A DNA stretch of 64,000 bases from Bordetella sp. H567 (GTDB lineage: Bacteria; Pseudomonadota; Gammaproteobacteria; Burkholderiales; Burkholderiaceae_B), in NCBI RefSeq assembly GCF_001704295.1, contig NZ_CP012334.1, forward strand, positions 818,084-882,083, given 5' to 3'. The notes beneath the pieces were generated by a model. The model had not been told where the DNA came from. It made no database searches and saw only the letters and a list, made by a program, of their open reading frames with translations. The translations under genes and the position numbers were made by a program. How positions within the stretch are numbered: position 1 is the first letter of the stretch; each line of letters opens with the position of its first letter. Shown one piece after another: positions 26,415-33,767 of this stretch.

Positions 26415-27050
26415 CTACCGCAGGAGGCCCGCCACGTCCTGGGCGATGGGATACAGCGATAGCACCAGCAGCGCGGCCATGGTCAGGTTGAAGGCCCGCA
26501 CCGCGCCCGGCCGGTGCAGCACGCGCCGCAGCGCCGTGCCGAAGGTGACCCAGACGCCGATGCTGGGCAGGTTCACGATGCCGCACACGACGGTGGCCAC
26601 GAGCAGGTTCATGAAGAAGCCCGATTCGGGAATATAGGTGGCCGCCACGCCGACCACCATGACCCAGGCCTTGGGATTGATCCACTGGAACGCGGCGGCC
26701 TGCAAAAAGGTGAAGGGCCGTGCGCGCCGGCCGTCTTCGCGGATCTGGCCGGCGGTGGCGATTTTCCACGCCAGATACAGCAGGTAGGCCGCGCCGCCGT
26801 ATTTCAGCAGCGTATACAGCAGCGGGACGCTGTGGAAGACGGCGCCCAGCCCCGCGCCCACCAGCAGGATCATCAAGGAAAACCCGATGTTCACGCCCAG
26901 CATGTGCGGCAGCGTGCGCCGGAAGCCGAAGTTCAGGCCGGAAGAGGCCAGCATGATGTTGTTGGGGCCTGGCGTGATCGAGCTGACGAGCGAAAACAAG
27001 GCCAGCGGTCCCAGCAGGCTGGCGGAAAGCAGCGGAATGGTATCGGTCAT
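26415..27050 (-). CDS. LysE family amino-acid exporter
   Basis: A 211-residue inner-membrane protein with the RhtB/LysE signature SSITPGPNNIMLASSGLNFG near the N-terminus and about six spans, including FQWINPKAWVMVVGVAATY. LysE/RhtB proteins export amino acids or related metabolites. ATG at 27050 overlaps the stop of the EamA exporter (ATGA). Both are divergent from a MocR regulator that likely senses an amino-acid-derived compound with PLP. Substrate unknown. Confidence 0.92.
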   Translation of the reverse strand: MTDTIPLLSASLLGPLALFSLVSSITPGPNNIMLASSGLNFGFRRTLPHMLGVNIGFSLMILLVGAGLGAVFHSVPLLYTLLKYGGAAYLLYLAWKIATAGQIREDGRRARPFTFLQAAAFQWINPKAWVMVVGVAATYIPESGFFMNLLVATVVCGIVNLPSIGVWVTFGTALRRVLHRPGAVRAFNLTMAALLVLSLYPIAQDVAGLLR

Positions 27051-28000
27051 GTCTTCATATCCATGCGGGTCTTGCCGTAATGCCGCCGGGAACTCGCCGC
27101 GGCCCGTCCGCCCGCGATCACTCCAATGATGGCCAGCGCGAACGCCAGCGTGGCCGGCGCGACGTGTTCGCCGAACAGCAGGGCGGCGGCCGTGACCGTG
27201 ATGAAGGGCTGCAGCAGCTGTACCTGCCCGACACGCGCGATGCCGCCGCGCGCCAGCCCGCGGTACCACGCGAAAAATCCCAGGAACATGGAGCCGAAGG
27301 ACAGGTAGGCCAATGCCATCCACGCGAGGGGCGACGGCGCCGCCGGCGTGTGCGCCGCCATCCAGGTCACCGGCGCCGCGATGAAAGGCGCGCTGATGAT
27401 CAGCGCCCAGCAGATCGTACGCCAGCCGCCCAGCGTGCGCGACACGCGCGCGCCTTCGGCGTAGCCCATGCCGCCGAGGGCGACGGACAGGATCAGCCAC
27501 AGGTCCCCCGCCTGCGGCACGCCCCCGCCTTCGCGCAGTGCGAAGGCGGCGACCAGGCCGGCGCCCGCCAGCGCCCACATCCAGAATTGCCGCGACGGGC
27601 GTTCACCACTGCCCAAGGCCGCGAAGGCCGCTGTCGACAGGGGTAGCAGGCCATTGACCACCGCGCCGTGCGCGGCCGGCACCGACTGCATGGCCAAGGT
27701 GGAGGCCACCGGCCAGCCCACCACCACGCCCAGCGCGGCCAGGATGATGCCCGTCCTTTCCTCGCGCCGCGGCAGGCGGCTGCGCGTCACCCACAGCAGC
27801 AGGCCCGCGGGTACCGCGGCAACCAGGGCGCGGCCCAGTCCGACCAGCAGCGGATCCAGTTCCGCCACCGCGATGCGCGACATCGGCAGCGTCAGGCTGA
27901 ATATCAGGATGCCGAGCAGGGCGGCGCCGTAGCCTTCCCAGCCTTGGGGCGTATTGGGGGCGGAGGACAGCGATGCAACGTTGGCGGGCGGGCGTGTCAT
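27047..28000 (-). CDS. EamA-family (DMT) transporter
   Basis: A 317-residue membrane protein with about ten spans and two EamA repeats (residues 25-150 and 165-300), for example NGLLPLSTAAFAALGSGERP in the first and WMALAYLSFGSMFLGFFAWY in the second. Drug/metabolite superfamily members usually export small metabolites. ATG 28000 is used; an ATG eight codons upstream is possible. Coupled to the LysE gene and divergent from a MocR regulator, with a 25-bp palindrome in between. Confidence 0.9.
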   Translation of the reverse strand: MTRPPANVASLSSAPNTPQGWEGYGAALLGILIFSLTLPMSRIAVAELDPLLVGLGRALVAAVPAGLLLWVTRSRLPRREERTGIILAALGVVVGWPVASTLAMQSVPAAHGAVVNGLLPLSTAAFAALGSGERPSRQFWMWALAGAGLVAAFALREGGGVPQAGDLWLILSVALGGMGYAEGARVSRTLGGWRTICWALIISAPFIAAPVTWMAAHTPAAPSPLAWMALAYLSFGSMFLGFFAWYRGLARGGIARVGQVQLLQPFITVTAAALLFGEHVAPATLAFALAIIGVIAGGRAAASSRRHYGKTRMDMKT

Positions 28001-28124
28001 GGTTTGGACCTGGGTTCGGGGCATGCGGCCATCCCGGACGAGTCGGCGACGTCGGCCAAGGCCAGCCTGCCCGTCGGGCGGCCGTCCCCTTGCATGGCGA
28101 TGCGGGAAGTGACACTCTACGCAT

Positions 28125-28149
28125 GTGTCCCGGTACAGTACCGGTACAC
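28125..28149. promoter_or_regulatory. 25-bp palindrome / CCGGTACA direct repeat, probable MocR operator
   Basis: The sequence has arms GTGTnCCGGTAC and GTACCGGnACAC around a central A, with one mismatched pair in 12. It can equally be read as two direct copies of CCGGTACA (28130-28137 and 28141-28148) with an 11-bp period. MocR/PdxR regulators are known to bind direct or inverted repeats one or two helical turns apart in divergent promoters. It lies 125 bp from the EamA start and 40 bp from the MocR start. A further CCAGTT-N9-AACTGG dyad sits at 28154-28174. Confidence 0.65.
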
Positions 28150-28189
28150 TTTCCCAGTTCACCGTGATAACTGGCCTGGTGCCTTCACC

Positions 28190-29632
28190 ATGACACTTTC
28201 CTCGACTTCGGCGGCCTGGCGCCCCGTGCGTGGCAACGACGTCACGCTGGCCTCGCAGCTGGCCGACGACCTGACGCGCCGCATCCAGGACGAAGGCTTG
28301 CGCCCGGGGTCGCGGCTGCCATCCATACGCGCCATGGCGCAGCAGGCCGGCGTGAGCCGCTTCACCGTGGTGGAGGCCTACGACCGCCTGGCCGCCAGCG
28401 GGCTGGTGCAATCGCGGCGCGGGGCGGGCTTTTTCGTGGCGGCGCGCGATACCGCGCGCGCCGCCGCCGCGGTGCCCGCACCCGAAGCCACGCTGGATGC
28501 GCCCACGCGCATCGATATTTCGTGGCTGCTGCGCAGCATGTTTCGCGAAGCCGCCACCCCGGGCATGCCGGGCGGCGCGGGCCTGCTGCCGGCCGACTGG
28601 CTGGACGCGGACATGATCGCCGGCGCGGTGCGCGCCGTCGGTCGCACCGTGCGCGGCAACTTCCTGTCGTACGGCCAGCCCCAGGGCTTTCCCGCGCTGC
28701 GCCAGCAGATCGCGGCCTTGCTGCAAGGAAACGGCGTTCCCGCGCATCCTGAGCACAATCTCCTGACCACCAACGGCGTCACCCACGGCCTGGACTTGAT
28801 CGCGCGCCTGCTGGTGGGGCCGGGCGATACGGTGCTGGTCGAGGACCCGGCCTGGTTCGTGATATTCGGCCGCCTGGCGGCGGTGGGCGCGCGGGTGATC
28901 GGCGTGCCGCGCACCCCGGCCGGGCCGGACGTGGAGGTGCTGGAAAAGCTGGCGGCCCAACATCGGCCGAAGCTGTTCATCGTGAACAGCGTGGTGCACA
29001 ACCCCACCGGCCATACCTTGTCGGCCGGTGCCGCCTACGACATCCTGCGCATCGCCGAACGCCATGATTTCACGGTGGTGGAGGACGATACCTATGCGGA
29101 ATTGCACCCCGGCAACGCCATGCGGCTCTCCGTGCTGGATCGCCTGGACCGCGTGATCCTGGTGGGCGGCTTCTCCAAAATGCTGGCGCCCAGCCTGCGC
29201 GTGGGCTACGTCGCGGCCGCCCCGGCCGTGCTGCAGAAGCTGGCGGACTTGAAAATGCTGGCCGGCCTGACGTCGCCGGAACTGGGCGAACGCGTGGTCC
29301 ATCGCATCCTGGCCGACGGCCTGTTCCGCCGCCACGTGGAACGGGTGCGCGCACGCGTGGACGATGCGCGCGAACGCTGCGCCAGGCGACTGCTCGAACT
29401 GGGAATGCGCATTGCCGATATGCCCCACGCCGGCATGTTCATCTGGGCCGACTGCGGCCGCGACGCCGAAAGCCTGGCGCGCGCGGCGGCCGCCCGCAAC
29501 ATGCTGTTGGCGCCTGGGTCGCTGTTCTCGCCGTCGCAGGCGCCGTCGACCTATCTGCGTTTTTCCGCCAGCATGGTGGACAATGCGCCGGCCTGGCAGC
29601 TGCTGCGGCAATTGATGCGCGAGGCGCCGTAG
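28190..29632 (+). CDS. MocR-type regulator (GntR HTH fused to class I aminotransferase)
   Basis: A 480-residue fusion. Residues 15-85 are a GntR winged helix (SRLPSIRAMAQQAGVSRFTV and SGLVQSRRGAGFFV). From about residue 120 it is a fold-type I aminotransferase with VVHNPTGHTLS and the PLP lysine in GGFSKMLAPSLRVGY. MocR proteins use PLP or PLP-adducts as effector and usually do not transaminate. Divergent from EamA and LysE exporters, so it probably induces export of an amino compound. ATG 28190 is the first Met giving a complete HTH. Confidence 0.93.
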   Translation: MTLSSTSAAWRPVRGNDVTLASQLADDLTRRIQDEGLRPGSRLPSIRAMAQQAGVSRFTVVEAYDRLAASGLVQSRRGAGFFVAARDTARAAAAVPAPEATLDAPTRIDISWLLRSMFREAATPGMPGGAGLLPADWLDADMIAGAVRAVGRTVRGNFLSYGQPQGFPALRQQIAALLQGNGVPAHPEHNLLTTNGVTHGLDLIARLLVGPGDTVLVEDPAWFVIFGRLAAVGARVIGVPRTPAGPDVEVLEKLAAQHRPKLFIVNSVVHNPTGHTLSAGAAYDILRIAERHDFTVVEDDTYAELHPGNAMRLSVLDRLDRVILVGGFSKMLAPSLRVGYVAAAPAVLQKLADLKMLAGLTSPELGERVVHRILADGLFRRHVERVRARVDDARERCARRLLELGMRIADMPHAGMFIWADCGRDAESLARAAAARNMLLAPGSLFSPSQAPSTYLRFSASMVDNAPAWQLLRQLMREAP

Positions 29633-29703
29633 CGGCCGCGCGCGCCGCATGCCGTCTCCCGCATATACTCGGCGGATACGCCGCACCTTCAAGGAAGATC
29701 ATC

Positions 29704-30057
29704 ATGTCCGTTCCCATCAATCGCCTGACCGAATCGTTTGCCGTCGCCCCGCAGTTGTCGCCCGACGATATGGCCGCCGTGGCCGCCGCCGGCTTCAAGA
29801 GCGTCATCATCAACCGGCCGGACTATGAAGGCGGACCGGACCAGCCGACCGCTGCGGCGGTGTCCGAGGCGGCCCTGAACGCCGGCCTGCAGGTCGAATA
29901 CCAGCCCGTGATCAGCGGCGGGATGACGGCCGATGACGTGGCCCGCTTCGGCCAGCTGCTGGAAAAGCTGCCGCAGCCCGTCCTGGCCTATTGCCGCACC
30001 GGGACCCGCTGCACCAATCTGTTCGTTGCATCGCAGCAATCGACGTCCCGCGGCTAA
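29704..30057 (+). CDS. TIGR01244/DUF442 family phosphatase-like protein
   Basis: A 117-residue protein matching the beta-lactamase-hydrolase-like N-domain family (DUF442). It starts MSVPINRLTESFAVAPQLSP and ends with a phosphatase-type loop YCRTGTRCTNLF, where Cys followed by Arg forms a P-loop-like cradle. Family members occur alone or fused to sulfur-metabolising MBL dioxygenases (Blh). Function here may be in sulfide or sulfur handling, but there is no supportive neighbour. AAGGAAGATCATC before the ATG supplies the ribosome site. Confidence 0.82.
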   Translation: MSVPINRLTESFAVAPQLSPDDMAAVAAAGFKSVIINRPDYEGGPDQPTAAAVSEAALNAGLQVEYQPVISGGMTADDVARFGQLLEKLPQPVLAYCRTGTRCTNLFVASQQSTSRG

Positions 30058-30233
30058 TTGCCCGGCAAGGGGTAACGCCCGCGGGAAGCGGTCGCCCGGA
30101 CCCCGGGCGCCAAACACAGGACGGCCTGCCCGGTCGATGCCGGCGCCGCGGGCCACCTGGGGATGCTGCTCTGCCGCCGTGTGCGCTTTTCCGGTAGGAT
30201 GGGATACACACACAACCGTGTAAGGAGCAGGAT

Positions 30234-30698
30234 ATGTTCAAGAAAATCCTTATTCCCACCGACGGGTCCCCGCTGTCCGCCCAGGCGGCGAACGCAGGGG
30301 TTTGCTTCGCCCGCTCCACCGGCGCCGAGATCGTCGCCCTGCACGTGACGCAGCCCTTCGCCGCGACCATCGGGTTCGACGGCATGGCCGCTGCCTATGC
30401 CATCACCGACGAGGACTATGAAAAAGCCTCGGCCGAACAATCGAAGCGCTATCTGAAGCATGTGCTGGATCGCGCCGAGACCGCGAACGTGAAGGCCACG
30501 TCGCGCGCGGTGTCCAACTTCAACGTCGCGGACGGCATCGTGCACGCCGCGCAGGACAACGGCTGCGACCTGATCTTCATCGGCAGCCATGGCCGCAGCG
30601 GCCTGTCGCGGCTGCTGCTGGGCAGCGTCACCGCGAAGGTGCTGTCGCTGGCCCACGTCGCGGTGCTGGTGTACCGCGTCAAGGAAGAAAAATCCTGA
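30234..30698 (+). CDS. Universal stress protein (UspA family)
   Basis: A 154-residue cytoplasmic Usp. MFKKILIPTDGSPLSAQAAN is the conserved first strand. The ATP-binding G-2x-G-9x-G-S pattern is visible as IGSHGRSGLSRLLLGSV. A strong AAGGAG lies nine bases before the ATG. Likely an adenine-nucleotide-binding stress protein. It stands alone, followed by a good terminator at 30736. Confidence 0.95.
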   Translation: MFKKILIPTDGSPLSAQAANAGVCFARSTGAEIVALHVTQPFAATIGFDGMAAAYAITDEDYEKASAEQSKRYLKHVLDRAETANVKATSRAVSNFNVADGIVHAAQDNGCDLIFIGSHGRSGLSRLLLGSVTAKVLSLAHVAVLVYRVKEEKS

Positions 30699-30735
30699 GC
30701 CCGGCGCCGCATCGCGCGGCGCTGGGATCCAGCCG

Positions 30736-30766
30736 CCGGCGTTCTTCGGGACGCCGGTTTTTTTTT
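30736..30766 (+). terminator. Rho-independent terminator after the universal stress gene
   Basis: CCGGCGT and ACGCCGG pair around an eight-base loop, followed directly by a run of nine T residues (30758-30766). It lies 38 bp after the usp stop codon. Confidence 0.85.
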
Positions 30767-30780
30767 GGTGCGACCGGCAT

Positions 30781-30831
30781 GAATCGACCTCCAGACGTTG
30801 GATCAAATGTCCAACTTCTGGAGGTCGGTTC
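30781..30831. repeat. 51-bp imperfect palindrome between convergent genes
   Basis: CGACCTCCAGA (30785-30795) pairs with TCTGGAGGTCG (30817-30827), and GTTGGA (30797-30802) pairs with TCCAAC (30810-30815) around a 7-base loop. GAA/TTC extend the outer stem. It follows the usp terminator and lies 42 bp beyond the end of the opposite-strand MFS gene. The inner TTGGA-N7-TCCAA also resembles FCD-GntR operators, but no promoter is recognised nearby. It may be a processed 3' end of the formate transcript or a small structured RNA. Confidence 0.5.
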
Positions 30832-30872
30832 GGCAGGGCGTACTCGCGGGTGCCGCGGCGCGGCCGGGTTGC

Positions 30873-32540
30873 TTATTTGAACAACACCACGGCCTGCTGC
30901 AGCGTTACCCAGATGCCCCAGGCCAGCGGGATGCCCACGCAGGCCCAGCCGAATGCGATGACCGACCTGGGCGTCTTGAAGGTGGACCGCGATTCCCCGT
31001 GGACCTCGGTGGCGATGGCGCGCTCGTGCGCCAGCGCTTTTTCCCGCGCCAGTTCCTCGTCGTTCATGAAGTGCTTGGGATTGACCGGCCGGATGGCCAG
31101 GTTGCACAGCAGGCCGATCACAAGAAGCCCGGCCAGGATGTACATCGTGATGTCGTACACCTGGGCGCGCGGCACGCCGATCGACAGCTGGTATTCGCGC
31201 AGATAGCTGATCAGAACCGGCCCGAAGATGCCGGCCGCGGACCACGCCGTCAGCACCCGGCCGTGGATGGCGCCCACCATCTGGGTGCCGAATAGGTCGG
31301 CCAGGTAGGCCGGCACCGTGGAGAAGCCGCCGCCGTACATCGACAGGATGATGCAGAATGCACCGACGAACAGCGCCAGGTGGCCGGCGTGCGCGGACCA
31401 TGGCACGGAGGCGTACAGGACCAGGCCCAGCACGAAGAAGGTGCAGTAGGTCAGCTTGCGGCCTAGCTTGTCCGAGAGGCTGGCCCAGACGAAACGCCCG
31501 CCGATGTTGAACAGGCTGAGCAGGCCCGTGAAGCCGGCGGCGATGGTGGCGATGGCGGCGAGCTGTTCCTTGTTCAATTGGGAAAAGGTCAGCGCGTCCT
31601 GTCCGATCAGTTTGCCGGCGAACACTTCCTGCAGCAGCGGCGATGCCATGCCCAGGATGCCGATGCCCGCCGTCACGTTCAGGCACAGGGCCCACCACAC
31701 CAGCCAGAACTGCGGGACGCCCCAGATCTTTTTCACGTGCACGTGGCCGTGCGTGATCATGGCGTTGCCGCTGCGCGTCTCGGGCGGCGTCCAGCCTTCC
31801 GGTTTCCAGTTGGTTGCGGGCACGCGATAGGAAAGCGCACCGGCGATCATGAACATCGCATAGATCACCGCCAGCGTCAGGAAGGTTTCCCATACGCCGG
31901 GCGAGCTGGCCGACGCGTAATGGCGCATCAGCAGATTGGCCAGCGGTGCGCCCACCATGGCGCCGCCGCCGAAGCCCATGATGGCCATGCCGGTTGCCAT
32001 GCCGCGGCGGTCCGGAAACCACTTGATCAAGGTACTGACAGGCGAGATATAGCCCAGGCCCAGTCCCACGCCGCCGATCACGCCGGAACCGACCCACAGC
32101 ATCCATAGCTGGTGCACGTAGATGCCCAGCGCGGAAACCACCAGGCCGCCGCACCAGCACACCGCCGACACGATGCCGGCCTTGCGCGGGCCGGCGCGTT
32201 CTAGCCAGCCGCCCCACAGGGCCGCCGAGCAGCCCAGCAGGACGAAGAACAGGATGTATGTCACCGTCATGCTGGAGATACGCCAATCGCAACGCTTGGT
32301 GAAGAGTTCCGCGGCCAGGCTCATATCGGCCGGGCAGGCCAGCGGCGCGGCGCCGCCCAGCGATTTGGACAGCGGCAGCCAGAATACGGAAAAGCCATAG
32401 GCCATGCCGATGCACAGATGGATCGCCAGGGCGGCGGGAGGCACCAGCCAGCGGCTGAATCCCGGCCCTGCAATGGTTCTTTCCTTGTCCAGAAAGCCGG
32501 GTTTGCCACCCGGGAGGTCCAGCGTGGTCGCTGAGCTCAT
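30873..32540 (-). CDS. OFA family MFS transporter (oxalate/formate antiporter type)
   Basis: A 555-residue MFS carrier with about 12 spans and the OFA-family features IHLCIGMAYGFSVFWLPLSK, an extra loop with paired cysteines (ACPADMSL and TKRCDW) after span 1, and WFPDRRGMATGMAIMGFGGG between spans. It is the last gene downstream of the fds formate dehydrogenase operon on the same strand, 103 bp after fdsD. It may therefore bring in formate or exchange oxalate for formate. Direction and cargo are inferred from family and context only. Confidence 0.88.
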   Translation of the reverse strand: MSSATTLDLPGGKPGFLDKERTIAGPGFSRWLVPPAALAIHLCIGMAYGFSVFWLPLSKSLGGAAPLACPADMSLAAELFTKRCDWRISSMTVTYILFFVLLGCSAALWGGWLERAGPRKAGIVSAVCWCGGLVVSALGIYVHQLWMLWVGSGVIGGVGLGLGYISPVSTLIKWFPDRRGMATGMAIMGFGGGAMVGAPLANLLMRHYASASSPGVWETFLTLAVIYAMFMIAGALSYRVPATNWKPEGWTPPETRSGNAMITHGHVHVKKIWGVPQFWLVWWALCLNVTAGIGILGMASPLLQEVFAGKLIGQDALTFSQLNKEQLAAIATIAAGFTGLLSLFNIGGRFVWASLSDKLGRKLTYCTFFVLGLVLYASVPWSAHAGHLALFVGAFCIILSMYGGGFSTVPAYLADLFGTQMVGAIHGRVLTAWSAAGIFGPVLISYLREYQLSIGVPRAQVYDITMYILAGLLVIGLLCNLAIRPVNPKHFMNDEELAREKALAHERAIATEVHGESRSTFKTPRSVIAFGWACVGIPLAWGIWVTLQQAVVLFK

Positions 32541-32643
32541 GTCCTCTCCTAGTCTTTGGTTTGAGCGGAATGCAGCGGGACGGCCTGCCGGCGCGCCGCC
32601 ACGGATTCCGGTTCTTCTACGTGCGCTTCAGGTCCTGCTTGCT

Positions 32644-32901
32644 TCAATGCGCCGCCACCCTGGGCGTCAGGCGTTCGCGGTTTCCGTTGACGGCTTCCAG
32701 CACGATGGGACTGAGCCGGACGTCGCCGTCGATGCCGTCCGGATGGCGATCCAGGAAGGCCAGCAGCTGTACGCGCATGCGGGGCTCCCAGAACTTCTGG
32801 ATGTGGTTGGCGACACCTTCGACCGCTTCCGGGCGGTCCGGCATGGCGTCGAAGAAGTCGCCGATGCGGTTGGCCATGCGTATGAGATTGGCGATCTCCA
32901 T
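32644..32901 (-). CDS. fdsD: NAD-linked formate dehydrogenase delta subunit
   Basis: An 85-residue protein that matches FdsD, beginning MEIANLIRMANRIGDFFDAM with the HIQKFWEPRMR motif in the middle. In Cupriavidus and Rhodobacter the delta subunit is needed for assembly or stability of the cytoplasmic FdsABG enzyme. It follows fdhD by 17 bp in the operon. Confidence 0.93.
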   Translation of the reverse strand: MEIANLIRMANRIGDFFDAMPDRPEAVEGVANHIQKFWEPRMRVQLLAFLDRHPDGIDGDVRLSPIVLEAVNGNRERLTPRVAAH

Positions 32902-32918
32902 GCTTGCTCCTGTTTTCC

Positions 32919-33734
32919 TTATGCGGAGATGCGTTCGGCGTGCGCGTACAGCGTGGTGTCGTTGTCGCGCATGAAGCCCAATAGTGCGATGTTCAGCCGG
33001 TCCGCCAGCCGCTGCGCCAGGGCGGTCGGCGCCGAGACCGCGGCCAGGATGCCGACGCCGGCCGCCGCGGTTTTCTGCACCATTTCAAAACTGGCGCGGC
33101 TGGAGACGACGATCAGTCCCGTGCCCGGCGCGGGAGCGTCGTCCGCGCGCCGTGCCAGCGCGCCGATCAGCTTGTCCAGTGCGTTGTGCCGTCCGACGTC
33201 CTCGCGCGCCAGCGCGATCGCGCCGTCGGCGTCCGCCCAGCCGGCGGCATGCGTGGCGCCCGTCAGCGTGTGCAGGGACTGGCGCACGCGCAGCGCGCGC
33301 ATGGCGTCCAGCACCGCGCGGGCGCGGACCGGCGCGGCCGGCGGCACGGGCGGGATGTCGCGCAGCACCTCCGGCAGCGTTTCCACGCCGCACAAGCCGC
33401 AGCCGGTGCGGCCCGACAAGGCGCGGCGCCTTTCCTTCAGGCGCGCGGCGCACGCGCTGGAGATGGTCAAGGACAGCACGATGCCGTCCGGACTCGTGCG
33501 CGATTCGATATCCCGCACGTCGCGCGCGCCGTCGATGATGCCTTCCGTCAGGGAGAAGCCGACGGCGAAGTCTTCCAGGTCGGCCGGCGTCGCCAGCATG
33601 GTGGCGTGGCTGATGCCGTTGTATTCCAGCGCGATGGGGGTTTCCTCGGCCAGGACGTCGTCGTCCGGCGCCGGCGCCAGCACGCCGTCCCGGATGCGCA
33701 GCACGCGTGCTCGCGTGGAGGTTTCTTTTTCCAT
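32919..33734 (-). CDS. fdhD: Formate dehydrogenase accessory sulfurtransferase FdhD
   Basis: A 271-residue FdhD. The essential cysteine motif appears as GCGLCGVETL (about residue 130), and VSSRASFEMVQKTAAAGVGI is the conserved C-terminal block. FdhD passes sulfur from the cysteine desulfurase to the molybdenum of the bis-MGD cofactor, a modification FdsA needs for activity. It sits between fdsA and fdsD, the normal fds gene order, 33 bp after fdsA. Confidence 0.95.
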   Translation of the reverse strand: MEKETSTRARVLRIRDGVLAPAPDDDVLAEETPIALEYNGISHATMLATPADLEDFAVGFSLTEGIIDGARDVRDIESRTSPDGIVLSLTISSACAARLKERRRALSGRTGCGLCGVETLPEVLRDIPPVPPAAPVRARAVLDAMRALRVRQSLHTLTGATHAAGWADADGAIALAREDVGRHNALDKLIGALARRADDAPAPGTGLIVVSSRASFEMVQKTAAAGVGILAAVSAPTALAQRLADRLNIALLGFMRDNDTTLYAHAERISA

Positions 33735-33767
33735 ATCGCCGCGATGTCCGCCTTGCGTGCGCGCCGT

